From positions 190,689 to 254,688 of the forward strand of contig JAAOMT010000639.1 in NCBI GenBank assembly GCA_016748015.1: a stretch of DNA of 64,000 bases. The letters are read 5' to 3'. Positions 49,715 to 62,355 of the stretch are shown one piece after another (the stretch's first letter is position 1; every line of letters begins with the position of its first letter). The notes under the pieces are model-generated. The model worked only from the letters and a program-made list of their open reading frames with translations, searched no databases and was not told where the DNA came from. Source of the stretch: Geosiphon pyriformis (Eukaryota > Glomeromycota > Glomeromycetes > Archaeosporales > Geosiphonaceae). The position numbers were made by a program, and so were the translations under genes.

Positions 49715-50434
49715 ATTTAAAATACATAATAGTATTATTATAGATTGAAATAATAAGCTAATAAATAACAAGAGAAAACATGATTATAAAATAATAGAAT
49801 GGATTAAAAAAAATTTAACTTTAAAGAACAAATTGAATAAATATAAATTTAATATATAAGATTAGTCTTATAAAATATCTTAGTTATTATTTTTTTAAAA
49901 GATAACTGAAAAATCTAAAAGTAGAAAAATAGTCTATAATGTTAACAAATAATAAAACATTAGTATAATTATATGCTTTATGTTAGTACTCTTAGAATTT
50001 TATATCAAATATTAGATGTATTTTTCAATTATGTTTTATTTAATAATTTTCAAATGCTATAATTATATAAATTAAAAAAAAGGTAAGTAAATGCCAACAA
50101 ATAATTTTTTATTTTAAGATATTCAGATATTGGAAGGTAAAAAAAAGAGAAATAAATAATATTAAAAAAATTAAAATAATAATTATTATTTTATTTATTC
50201 TTAATTATTAATATATATATTTTTATAGCTAAAAAACTTATTATTTATATAATTATTAAAAGTGATTAATAACTAGATTATTAATTAGATTAATAATTAG
50301 ATTATTGATTAAATCAATAATTAGATTAACAGTTAGATTAATAATTACTATCTAAAAATAAAATGGCTAATTATATAATATTAATAGCTAATACATATAA
50401 TAACTAATAAAAACTATAAATTTCAACTATAATA
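49715..50434 (-). mobile_element. 3' LTR of element E
   Basis: Minus strand, from TATTATAGTTGAAA (50,434) leftwards; the left limit is uncertain by about 20 bases. It contains an array of ATTAGATTAATAATT-type units at about 50,265-50,350. Confidence 0.65.
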
Positions 50435-50449
50435 TTATTTTCTCTAAAA
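50435..50449 (-). other. Polypurine tract of element E
   Basis: On the minus strand TTTTTAGAGAAAATAA precedes the LTR start. Confidence 0.55.
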
Positions 50450-52400
50450 AAATTGAGCTTCAATGAAATCAAGCTATTTCTAAAATATTCTAACTAAAAA
50501 ATTTTGGTTAATTCAAAATTAACTAGTTTGTTAAAGTTTTTTATAGATAAGATATATAATACTTGAAGTAAAATAAGTTTTGTATTTAAAAAACCAAATT
50601 TTTGTATAAGAGTTTTGGCTTTTTTAGCAATAGTTAAAACTCTAAAAATATTTAATTATATAATATCCAAAATTTTTATTTGTATTTCTGAAATTGTTTT
50701 CTTTATGAACTTTATGTTTTTTACGATTTTTTCAAAACAACCATATAATTTCAATTGTTTTTTATATAATAAGTTTTTGTTTATGGGCAAAATTTTTTGG
50801 ATTGTTTTTTTAATTGTAATAAAAGGTATAAGTATTATTGCTATTATGCTTTTTAACAAGTATTTATTCATTTTGCTATCAAATTTTTTTTTTGATAGTA
50901 GTTTTCTTTAGTCTAATAATAGTATATTCTACTATTATTAATTATAATAATCTGTTTTTTAATGTTTAAAGTAATATTTGAATAATTTTTAATTTAATAC
51001 TTATAAAAAATATAGAAAACATTTTAAATATTTTGATCCAGAAAATAATTGTTTATGTTAATTAAAAATAACTCTGTTTTAAAAATAATACATTTATTAA
51101 TATCTGATTTTTGTTGATTATTTGAGCTAGTATTATCACAACAAATAACCAATTAGATTATTTGTAATATTTTTAAGTTATGTCCCATAAACAAAACAAT
51201 TATTGAAGATTGTTTTATATTAATCTTATAAAATATAAAAACCATTATTTAAAACTTTATTAACTATAAAGAGTTTTTTTTACTGGCTAAAAAATTTATT
51301 ATCATAAATATTATTTCTGTTTAAGTGGTATTCTAAAACTAAGTTACTAATACTTAAGAAAAGTGTTTTATAGGTTTTTTTTCTTAAGCTTTTTTATCTT
51401 TTTAAAAGCAATTATTTATGTTTCTACTAATAAGTCAAAAATAATATTAAGTCTTTTTTGTAAAATGTTTTTGTAATTTTTTATTGTAATTTTTTTAAAT
51501 AGTATTGTTTTAATATTTGTTTTATTGGTAGAATTGCTATTTTATTTATAAAACAGATAAAAAGTTTATAACTTATTATGTTATAATTTATAGTTTTATA
51601 AACAAACAAAGCTAAAAGTAGTACTTTGTTTTATAAGTTTGTTTTTTTATTGGTTTTGGCTAAAATTTTATATACTGTTCTATTAAAATATTCTACTAAA
51701 TTATTTGTTTAGAGATAATAAAAAAAAAGTTTATAATATATTCTTATTTTTCTACAAAGTTTTTTAATTAATGTACTAAAAAAAATTTTTCTTTTATTAA
51801 ATAAAAGTTTTTTGAAACAACCATAGTAACAAATAATATCTTTATAAATAAAATTAGCTATAAAGACTGCTATTTGATCTGAAATAGCTTTTGTTTCTAT
51901 CTACTTTGTAAAATAATTGGTAACTGTAATAATATATTTATTATTATTAGAAATTATTATTAAAAGCTCAACAATATTTATACTAATTTTGTTAAATAGT
52001 TAACTAATAAAGATTGAATAAATATTTTTTTCGATTGGGCTTTCTTTTTTTTTGGCAGATATTACAAATTTTAATGTAATCAATAATGTTTTTTTCTAAG
52101 ATAGATTAATAATAACAAGTTAAAGTTTTTTGAATTGTTTTAGTCTTTTCAAAGTATTTAACTAATAGATCAATGTATATATTGTAAATTACAATTTTTT
52201 TTTCAAATTTAATGACTTTTTAGGAATGATTAAAATTTTTTTTATTTCTTTTATATAATTAGTTTTAACAGATTAAATAAAAATTTAATTGTTTTTACAA
52301 ATTTTTTTTTGTTGTTAAATATAATTCAATAAATATTGTTTTTTATCCAGAAATTTTATTAAAGCAGAATAGTTGTTCAAGTTCATTATTATATTTGTTT
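50450..52400 (-). pseudogene. Integrase region of element E
   Basis: Minus strand. NICQKKK near 52,045-52,070 is the end of the integrase zinc finger. YIITVTNYFTK, stop, IETKAI near 51,895-51,950 is the core around the first catalytic Asp, here Asn. LLFNKRKIFF is the region of the second Asp, again Asn. The open stretch 50,871-50,656 lies downstream and is not assigned. Confidence 0.6.
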
Positions 52401-53850
52401 AAGAGGAAGTTATTAATAATTAAGTTGGTTTGATTTGAAAAAGTTATACTATTATTGAATGATAAGTCTAAAAAAAACATTAGCATTTTGATGATAAACT
52501 TCTTTGCAATATTGTATATTATAATTGAATTTATTCAGATAGAGTATTTAGTAAGTTATTTTTTTATGTTCTAGCTTTTTTTGTTATATAGCCAAACTAA
52601 AACTTGGTAATCTGTTATTACCAAAAACTTTATATTAAGAAGATACTTACTCTAGTAATTAGTAGATTATACTACTATTAAATATTTTTGTTCTATAATA
52701 GAATAATTTTGTTTTATTAAATAGAGAGATCTACTAGTATAAGCTATAATGTGTTTTTTATTATCTTTGTTTTTTTAAGATAAAATAGTACTAAATCCAA
52801 AGCCAGATGTATTAGTATAAAAGATAAAAAATTGATTCAAATTAGATTGCTTAAGAATTGGTTCAATAATTAACTTTTCTTTAAAGTTTCAAAAACTTTT
52901 TGTTAATATGTATTCTAATAATAATTGACAGTTTTTTTGAGTAGCTAATTGAAAAAAAATACAATTTTTGAGAAATCTTTAACAAACTTTTAATAATAAA
53001 AAGCCAAATCAAGAAAAAAACATAGTTTATAAATGTTTATTAGTTGTTTAATATTTTGGATTTTTTCAATCTTGGCTGAATTAGGAAAGATTTTATCTTT
53101 ATAATAAGATAACCAAAGAATTAAATAGATTGATGTTCAAAAAAAAATTTAATTAGATTGATTTTAAGATTAGTATTTCTAAAAAAATCAAAAACTTTCT
53201 GCAAATATTTAAGATATTTATCTCAGATTTTTGAATATACTATTATATTGTTTAAGTAAATTAGAACAAAGTTTTTTTTTATGAATTCAAATACTTTGTT
53301 TATTAAGTATTAAAAAGTAAGAGAAATATTAATAAGACCAAAAAGCATAATTGTAAATTTATAAGTATTATACTTAGTAATAAAAACAGTTTTCTTTCTG
53401 CTTTTTGAATTTATATTTACTTGTTAAAATTCAACAGTTAGATTAATAATTAAGAAGAAAGCAGCACTATTAAATTGGTCTAACATTGTATTAATCTTGA
53501 AAAATAAATATATGTCTTTTTTAATAATAGTATTTAATTGGCAGTAGTTAATATAAAAGCATAAGATTCTATTTTTTTTGGATATTATTACAACTAAAAA
53601 GACTTATTTACTCTTGGTTTCTTGTATAAATCCAAAATTTTTTATCTGGCTTATTTTTTTCTTGATGAATTTATTATTGTAATAATTAAATTGATAAGAC
53701 TTTAGGTAGATAGAACAAGTTTTTTTAATAGTAATAGTGTGTTGTATTACATAAGTACATTTAAGAATATCATTTTTTTTAATATAACTGAACTGTTTTT
53801 AACCAGTAGGTTTTTAATGTTTATTTTTTTTCTTTAGAAAAAAGTTTTTT
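52401..53850 (-). pseudogene. Reverse transcriptase/RNase H of element E
   Basis: Minus strand. The RT active site reads VLIYLNNIIVYSK with YLNN at 53,247-53,258. The region around 53,560-53,640 should hold the RT fingers, and RNase H follows at lower coordinates. Stops throughout. Boundaries are set by analogy with element A. Confidence 0.55.
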
Positions 53851-54380
53851 TTGTTTTATAGTTAGTGATTAAATTTCAAATAATTTATTTTCAAAAAACT
53901 TTTGTATTTCTTTTATTTTTTCTTTTGGTATTAGGTTGATTGGTTTTTAATTTTTGTAATAAATTAAACAAAACATGCATTTATCACTAAAAAAATACAA
54001 TAGTTTATTGTATTAATACCAAATATAAGAATTATATCATTAATAACTATATTTGGCTTTTTTGTCAAAAGTTTTTTTGAATATGTTATAGTAAGACCAA
54101 CAAATTAGCTTATTATTTATGATGATTTTTTTTTGTTAGCTTTAAAATTGTCCAGTAATTTGCTATTGTTGATAAAGATAGTATAAACAAATTTAACAGT
54201 TTTTTTTTATTTTTTTTTATTGCTTTCTTTATCATCTAATTTATTTAATTGTTCTTTTTGGTTTTGTTTGGTTACTAAAAAAGTTGTCTAATAACAATAT
54301 TTAACCATAATAGACTTCTTATCATACCTAATAATTAATTTATATAGTTTATAGTTAAGCAAAACTTTGGTTTTCTTAAG

Positions 54381-54635
54381 TCATTTATTGCCAACAATAA
54401 TAGTGTATTCTTTGGTTTTAAAAACTTTTATGTTAATTTTAATGCTAATATCATTAATGCAAACAGAAACAGCTTTAGCAATACTAAGTTCTTTTTTTTT
54501 ATTACTGTATATATTGATTATAGATCTAATAAAAAGTTTATTAATTTTTCTACTAATGGCTTTTAAGAAGTGTTTAATAATAATACTTACAAATAATCTA
54601 CTGTTTAAAATCAAGTTAATAAAATAACCAGCCAT
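54381..54635 (-). pseudogene. Aspartic protease of element E
   Basis: 84 codons open on the minus strand. FINLILNSRLFVSIII corresponds to the LILDSGS active site with Asp changed to Asn, and YTIIVGNK corresponds to the ALIGNNWL end motif. The domain order gag-protease-RT fits Ty3/gypsy. Confidence 0.65.
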
Positions 54636-55248
54636 TTAGATTTTGTAAATTAAAAAAGTAATATTATTATTGTTAGTAAGTTCAATTTAATAAGAGTACT
54701 TGTTAGTTTTTGATATTTTTTTTTTTGGAATTAAGAATTTTTTTTGAACTATCGATTAGTCATTAACTGATTAAAGATAATATAAACTAGAGTTTTTTTG
54801 AAATTTTTAACAATAAAATAGAGGCCAAATTTTTGTACTATTTTAAAAGTTTCAACTTTGAAGAGTTCTTAAAAACTTTAGTCTTTAATGACTCATTATT
54901 ATCAACAGTAAAAGTTAAAGCTTTGTTGAAATCTAAAATAAAATCAACTTTGGCTTTTTTTTTCTTGTGGATTTAAAAAAGTTAATAGTTAGTTTATTCA
55001 TATTATAATTATTATTAGTTAAGTTAAAAGCATAAAAAAGTTTTTTTTTGGTTGGTTTGTACTCTCACTTTTTGAAAGTATGCTTATCAGTTTAAAGGCT
55101 AATAAATAGTAACTTCTATTAAAAAATTTTTTTCAAAAAAATTAATGTTGGCATAATTAGATCTTTAATTAAAGACATTATTATTATTAAATCTGTTATT
55201 TTAATTATTATTGTTTTTAGAAGCTGATAAAGACAATAGAAAATTGTT

Positions 55249-55290
55249 GCAGTTTTTTAAAAAGTGTCTAGTTAATCTACAATAATAGCA
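55249..55290 (-). pseudogene. Gag zinc knuckle of element E
   Basis: Minus strand CYYCRLTRHFLKNC, a complete C-X2-C-X4-H-X4-C motif, notable because the rest of the element is badly decayed. It sits upstream of the protease as expected. The surrounding gag (about 54,700-56,600) has many stops. Confidence 0.7.
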
Positions 55291-56621
55291 TACAGATGAG
55301 CCATAATTTTGCTGTTTTTAGTAAAATATAGTTTAAATCTAGATCTTTATAATTGTTAGCTATTTTTGACTACTTGTGCCAAAGGCTTTAATAGTCAAAC
55401 AAAATTAGTTGTAAGTTTATTTATTAATTGTTTATTTAGGTTTTAAGTCTAAACAGCAAAAAAAATAGTAGCTATTTGGAAAGCAGAAGCAAAAACTAAA
55501 ATGTTGATTTCAAATACATTCTTTAATTTTTTTCAATTTTTTGTGCAAGCTCAATGGCCATATTTATTGTGAGATTATTTTATAAGACCAAAAAAGACCA
55601 AAAAACATAAAATAAGTTGGTTTTTAATTTTTTTGTAAAAAAATAAATTTTTTGTTTTTCTGTTTAATTTTTTTAAAGTTTACTTATTTGATAAGCTTTT
55701 TGATTGCTTTGGCATCCTTGATTACAACTTTACTAAAATTTTGAATTTTTTTTAATTCTATGTACTATTTGGAGATTAAAATAGAAGTTATGAATTTGTT
55801 TTCAAATTAAATAATAAAAAAAGTGTTTTTTTTCTCAATATTTACTGGTATTCATTTAATAATTTTTTATTAAGCATTGATATTGGTTTTTTGTAAGAAT
55901 TATGTTGTAAAAAAGCCTTAAAGATAGTTATTAAAAATTTGGAACTTATAATCAGCATTATATTAATTGGCTATAACTGTTCTTTTAAAGTTATTTAATT
56001 ATTTAATTAGATCTTATATAGTGTTTCTGAATAATAATAATAAAGTATTATTTTTTTATCTTAAAATAGTATATATATTTTGAAAAACAGCCAAAATATT
56101 TGTTTACATAGAATCAACAGCTATTGGTTCAAAAGTAATTGTTTGTATAAAAAGATCTAATTCACTTAAAAAAAATCAAAAACAAGAGTGATTTAATAAC
56201 TTTTTTCTTCTGTTTTAAAAAAAGTTTCAATTAATTAATAAGCAGCAATTTAGATATAGATTTAATAATTCAAATATTCGAAATTAAGAAGCAGTTGGTT
56301 AAAAGTTGTTGAATATAAAAGTTAATTAATATAGTTGTTTTTTTCTTTAAGAATTTCTTTAAAGTAAACTTAATTAAAGAAAATAAATTATATAAACTAT
56401 ATAGATTTTAGTTAAATGTTTGTTCAAAAACCAATTCCAAAAATTTTAGAATTGTTTACTAGATTTTTTTTTAACAGAAAAACAGATCAAATAAGAGAGT
56501 AGAAGATTGAGTTTAATAAAATCTAGATCATTTTTGTTGTGTGCTACAAAGTATTTTTCTAATTATTGTAACAGATATAAATAATTACCTATACAATAAA
56601 GAACAAAGTGAATTTTAACAA

Positions 56622-57319
56622 TCTTACAGAAAACATTACTTTTATGTTATGAATTAAAATAATAAGTTAACAGATAGCAAGAAAGAACAAGATTGTAGAA
56701 TAATGAAATAAATTAAAGAAAATTTAATTTTAAAAAGCAAATTAAATAAATATGAATTTAATATACAAAACCAGTTTCATAAAATATCTTAGTTGTTATT
56801 TTTTTCAAAAAATAATTAAGGAAATTAAAGATAGAAAGAAAGTTTATATTGTTAACAAATAATAACTTACTGGTATAATTCTATGCTTTATGTTAGTACT
56901 TTTAAAATTTAATATCAAATATTAGATATGTTTTTCAGTCATATTTTATTTAATAATTTTCAAATGCTATAATTATATGAATTAAAAAAAGAGTAGATAA
57001 ATATTAACAAGTAATTTTTTATTTCAAGATGTTCAAATACTTAAAAGTAGGGAAAAAAAAATAAGCAATATAAGAAAGATTAAGATAATAGTTGTTATTT
57101 TATTTATTTTTAATTATTAGTATATATATTTTTATAGTTAAGAGACTTATTACTTATATAGTTATTAAAAGTGGTTAATAATTAAATCAATGATCAAATT
57201 ATTGATTAAGTCAATAATTAAGTCAATGATTACTATCTAAAAATAAAATGGCTAATTATATAACATTAATGGCTAATACATATGATAATTAATAAAAATT
57301 ATGAGTTTCAACTGTAATA
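56622..57319 (-). mobile_element. 5' LTR of element E
   Basis: About 698 bases, directly repeating 49,715-50,434. Shared blocks include TATGCTTTATGTTAGTACT and CAAATGCTATAATTATAT. No primer-binding site of the A-D type follows. Confidence 0.65.
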
Positions 57320-58630
57320 ATATATTAATATAAATTAATAAATATTATTTTAATATTAATAAAAATATTAAAAATAATTTTAATTTGTTAAAAAATATAT
57401 TTAAAAAAACATTATAAAAATTACAATAATAAAAAAAACAATTATTAAAAAAATTCAAAAAAAAAATTGATTTAGTAAACAAAAAACTATTTTAATTTTT
57501 GTAATAGTATTAAAATAAAGATTATTTTTTTAATTATTTTTTAAATACTATTAGAATTAATAATATTTTAAAAAACAAAAAAACAAAAGTGTTTTAATTT
57601 TAATTTTATTAGTTTAATAAGTTAATTGGTTAAAGTTATGTATTAAAACATAATTTGTTTTGTTTTTAAAATTTATAAAAATTTAATATATTAAGCAAAT
57701 TAATTTTGACAAATATATTACTATGATTATTATTATTTACAGCCAAATTAAAATTAAGTACTATAATAAATACAGTTATAACAAAATTGGTAAAAACACC
57801 AATAAACCAAAAAAAAGCAATATTTTATTTTTTATAAAAAAAATTGGTTTCAAATTTAAAGAAAAAATGTTATTTTTTTGTTATTTTAGCTTTTTTAGTT
57901 ATTTAAAGAAAAATAAAAAAATAGCTTAATTACTAATTTAAGATTAAAATTTCTAAAAATATTTATAGTAGTAATTAGTTACTTACTTAAAAAACATCTT
58001 AAATAAAAACACAAGAAAAAAAAGTTTTTTGTATATTTTATTAATATTCTTAATTTATTTATTTATTTTAATTAACAAATTAATATTTAATTTTTTATAA
58101 TATATAATAATATAAAAATTGTTTATTTAAATTCAAATTCCAAAAAAAACTTATATTATTTAGTTTTATAAATTTTACGTTTAGAATTAAAGCAAAAGAA
58201 CAATTATTATTTTTTATAATATAATTAAAAAAGCTCATTTAGTATTAAAAACATTTTTTTCAACTAAAAGTTATTTTTTAATTAAAGTTTTTCTAAATAA
58301 CACATCAAAAATACTTTTAGTATTATTACAACTATTATTAAAATTTCTAAGATTTTTATTAACAAACCAGTAATAAAACTATTGTTTTTTCTAGTTACTA
58401 TTATTATTATCTTTCAAATAACCAGAAAAATAAAGTAATTAACACTATTATTAATTTTAACTTTTTTGCAATTTAAAAACATCAGCTCTGTATTTTTTAA
58501 AACTTGAAACTTTTTATTACTGTTTTAAAACCTGTTTTTTTTATTAATCTTATTTAATAAATATAACAGATTCTAAACTAATCATTAACAATGGTATTTT
58601 TTTAATTTAAAAATAGATATAAATTAATAT
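57320..58630. other. AT-rich gene-less region
   Basis: Almost pure A/T up to about 58,630. One 68-codon Lys/Ile/Asn-rich frame (57,723-57,929) has no recognisable domain. Confidence 0.45.
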
Positions 58631-59325
58631 TTATTATTAAAATTTCCTTTTGGAAAGAACGAAGAGAGAAATTATTGATAAATCTGGGACTTGTATGAGA
58701 AAGCCCAATTGATCAGAATTGTAAATTTTATTCAAGAATGAGAAATTCTATTTCATAAGTTCCAATTCTTATATAAGGTTCACCTCAGCTAAAGAAAATT
58801 CAAATTATCAAAAAAAATTTAATTATTATTTGAAAAAATCAAGCAGGTTCCAATTTGGATAAATGAAATAAGTTTTCGAGACGCCTTTTAATGTGATCTC
58901 ACGTAAATTTATAGATGGTTTTCTTTCATTAAAAATTTTATGTGTTATAAAGTATTTACAAGTTTTATTTGAATATTTCAAAAATTTTGACAAAATACCA
59001 AGATGGTATTCTTTTAAATAATCCTCGGCTGAAATTTTGAAAAGATGACAATTATCAGTTAGTTCCCTTAAGTTTGCCCATATTTAATTTTAAGAAATGG
59101 GGAAACTTTCAAGTGAAAATGAAGCTAACCATTCACAAACAAAAATATCTCTCAGATTATCTAAATATTTATATTCCTGATAAAAAGATCTTGCTGAATG
59201 TGTATTTTTATTATGTAAATTTCGAGTCAAATATTTTTTCAAATTCCTAATTACAAAAAACACCCTTCTTTCTTATCTGCTTATAAATTCTCGATATGTG
59301 AATTCCTTTTAAATTTGAAAGAAAT
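58631..59325 (+). promoter_or_regulatory. Upstream region of the lipase-like gene
   Basis: Composition rises abruptly near 58,650. No coding sequence is seen. TATAAAT at 59,283-59,289 lies about 40 bases before the ATG and could be the TATA box. Confidence 0.5.
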
Positions 59326-60535
59326 ATGAAAAATTTTCAAACTCTTTGGTGGTATCTGCTCTTCTTGATATTGGCCTATGTGTTATCAGGTTCACTGGTG
59401 AATCCTGCGACTGGGAAAATTCCAATAACAGATGAAAAATTTCGCGATATGCTGGCAAACAATGCTTTTCATGCAAGTCAAGCTGCATGTATTAAGAATG
59501 AGCAAAAAAAATTATCTCCTGAAATTCATAGTTAACTATTTTTAATTCATTTCAATTGTGATTAAAAAATTGAAACTTAGAAAATTATAATATTGTTAAA
59601 TTTTAGTGGAAATCCCAAAAGATTCAAGTCCACAACAAATCATATGGACCTTGTCTTACAAAGAAGAAACTTCAATTTGGCTTGGGAAAAAGTCAATTTT
59701 GGTTCCTTATCCACATGTACCAGGTGGATTAGTAGATGAGAAAGATTTTAAGTCATGGTTAAAAGCTCAAGAAAGATTTCTCAGCATAATAAAAAAAGTT
59801 CTTTTGAAACCTAACTTTTATAATATGAGACATCTTTTTACATTTAATGGGTTTGGGACAGGTGGAGGTAAGTCTTACTTTTTAATTTTTTAATTTGAAT
59901 TATTTCTAATCTCTCGACCATTTCAATTTCAGTTTACGCCGTTTACGCAGCATTAATATTCGCAGTCACATATCACACATTACCAATAGTAATCACATTC
60001 GGTAAACCACGAATGGGGAACATGGAATTTGCTCAATTTGTTGAAACTCAAATCATTCATTATCGTGTCACTTACCGTGACGATTCTACCCCAAGCTTCC
60101 CGGAAGTGGGGTTCTCTTCCGTTAGTAACCAAAAATTTAACTTCATTCCATTAAGTAGAGAGTATTGGATTCCATATCAAGACCAATGTGAATGTTCCTC
60201 CGAATCAGTAGAAAAAGACCGAACAAAAGTTGTATTTGTTTATGAATGTTTTTCTAAGAGGTCATTAAAACCACATCGGGTAAGTGAGCGCGTTTGGGAT
60301 TTCAATAAAAAAAAGGACTCCCTCTATTGCCACCCTTTGTATTTCAAAATTAATTTTTTTTATATATTTTATTTATGCAAAGTATTGTAATGCGGGTTGG
60401 AGAAAACGAATAGACAAACGAATAAGATTGGGTATGAGACGAATAAGTGAAAGGGAGCAAGTAATAAAAATGCGCCAAAATTTTGACCATTTCGGACCTT
60501 ATTTCGGTTATATAATGGGGCAATGTCCTGTTTAA
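59326..60535 (+). CDS. Secreted class-3-lipase-like protein lacking the nucleophile serine
   Basis: Four exons: 59326-59530, 59607-59867, 59933-60279 and 60383-60535 (966 nt, 321 residues). Introns of 76, 65 and 103 nt are GT-AG and in phase. It opens with a signal peptide (FQTLWWYLLFLILAYVLSGS). The alpha/beta-hydrolase core follows: the strand and nucleophile elbow FNGFGTGGVYAVYAAL, then ITFGKPRMGN. The usual elbow is GHSLGG; here it is GFGTGG, so residue 152 is Gly where the catalytic Ser belongs. The acid (D205/D206 in YRDDSTPSFP) and the likely catalytic His (H307 in NFDHFGPYFG) are kept. It may be a non-enzymatic secreted paralogue or use another mechanism. Gene model firm; activity doubtful. 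Confidence 0.85.
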
Positions 60536-62355
60536 AATTTCTGGGAATCTTGATTGCATAATGAATAATTATCTCATGAGAAGCACCTTCTTGATATTTT
60601 AACATTAATGTCTATTTTTAAAATAAATTTTTTAAATTTTTTAAATAATACAGATTTAAAACAATTAAAAGTTGCGTTAAAAGCATTTTTTTCTTTAACA
60701 AAAAGTTTTTTTTTTAGTTAAAATTTATTTAAGCAGCATAATAATGTTATTAATTAAAATTTAGCTCAAAATTATTATTTAATTTAGCACGAATTGCTAT
60801 TTTACAAATTATATTAATAATTTATTATTGTTAGCACAATTTTTCAAATTTTATATTAATTTACAAGTATAATTAAATATTGTGATTAAATTATATAGTA
60901 CTCTAAAACATATAACAATAAGATTACAAGCAGTTTAAACAAAATATAAAATAATTTAAATAAAATTTAAACAGTTTAAGTAAAAATTAAAGCAAAAAAA
61001 AAACTTTTTATTTTTTCATTTTTATGACCACATTTAAAACAAAGAATAAAAAAAGTTGCTTTTTTTTTTATATTGTTTTTAATATTTTTAATGTCTTAAA
61101 AGCCTTTTTAGAAATAAAAGCAGTTAAATAATATTTTTCTAAAGTGCTTTTTTTAAGTAATAAAAACACAAACCAGTTTTTAATTACTGGAAAAACATTA
61201 TTTTTAGCTTTAAGTAAAAGTTTCTTCCAAGCAATTAACTAAAAACAGTTCTAGTGTAATTGTTATTTTTACAAAAAATTAATAACCAAGTTATTTTCTT
61301 TAAACCAATTTTTTTTTATTGCTATTTAAATAATTAAAAAAGCAAAATAACTTATTTTTTTTTTCAAGCTTAAAACAATCAATGTTTTTAAAATACCAGA
61401 GAAATTTGTTTTTTTTGGTATTTTTTAAAGCATTATTTTTGATTTAAAGTCTGTCTTTTTTTTTGAAAAAAATAAATTATAGTTTTTTTGGTTTTTTAGT
61501 ATTTTTATTAATTTTGTTGTAATTTCACTAATTATAATATTGTTACCAAAAATTCTTGCTTTTAAAAATGGTTATTTATTGATAATAATCTCAAATTTAT
61601 TACTTATCTATTGCTGTTAAAATTTTGATCCAATTCTATTAATGTAATATATTTTATAAAATGTTTTAAAAAAATAATATCTAAATTCAAGTTTTTTAAA
61701 CAATTACTATCTTGTTTTAAATATAAAATATCGTTAATGATAATAATTTAAGTCTTAAAAAATTAGTTAAATCCATTAAAACTATTTATTTATTAATTTT
61801 TAATGAATTTTATTGGCTTTTTTTTAAAGTATAAAACTTAATAATAAAATGTTTTAATTTTATAAATCTTTAAAAGTATTTTTTTTTAAATAATAACAAA
61901 ACTTATTTTAAATTCAGTATCTTAAAATAATTAATGTATTAAAAATTAGTAGTTAATTAATTATAAGATTATTAAATTTTAATAAAAAGAATTAAAAATT
62001 TTTTTTTAATTAATTATTTTTAGTTAAAAAAAAATTGTTGAATTTTTATTTTAAATATAAGAATTATTATTATATTAAATATTTATTAAAAAATATATTA
62101 ATTAAAAAAAAGTTTTTCTTTTATACTAATATTTATTGTATTAATTTATGATTTTTAACTTTTAGTTTTATTAAAATATTTGTTAATGTCTTGTAAATTA
62201 ATATATAATTTCAATAAACTATTTAATATTTTAAAAAACTTTAATTAATTTTAATCTAAACTGCTTAAGTTTTAGTCTAAAATATTCTTGTATTTAAAAT
62301 TTAAAGTTTTATATGTTTAATTATACTATTTTGTATTAATTTAACATGAAAATTA
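60536..62355. other. AT-rich gene-less region
   Basis: 1.8 kb of A/T-rich DNA between the lipase-like gene and the LINE. No coding, RNA or clear repeat signature was recognised. Composition jumps at about 62,355, which marks the LINE 5' end. Confidence 0.45.

Larger units (their letters stand above)
49715..57319 (-). mobile_element. Element E: separate Ty3/gypsy element
   Basis: Two directly repeated LTRs of about 700 bases enclose a 6.2 kb minus-strand gag-pol remnant. The LTR sequence is unrelated to A-D except for the terminal TGTTAC-type start. Protease to RT spacing is about 1.1 kb, against about 2.6 kb in A, so the dUTPase block is absent. Confidence 0.75.

Noticed and set aside
50615-50911. 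98-codon hydrophobic plus-strand frame
   Set aside because: It is antisense to element E downstream of integrase; the hydrophobicity comes from T-rich codons.
54367-54627. 86-codon plus-strand frame resembling a membrane protein
   Set aside because: It is antisense to the element E protease, which has recognisable motifs.
57723-57929. 68-codon Lys/Ile/Asn-rich frame
   Set aside because: Amino-acid content follows the A/T composition, and no family resemblance or flanking signals were found.
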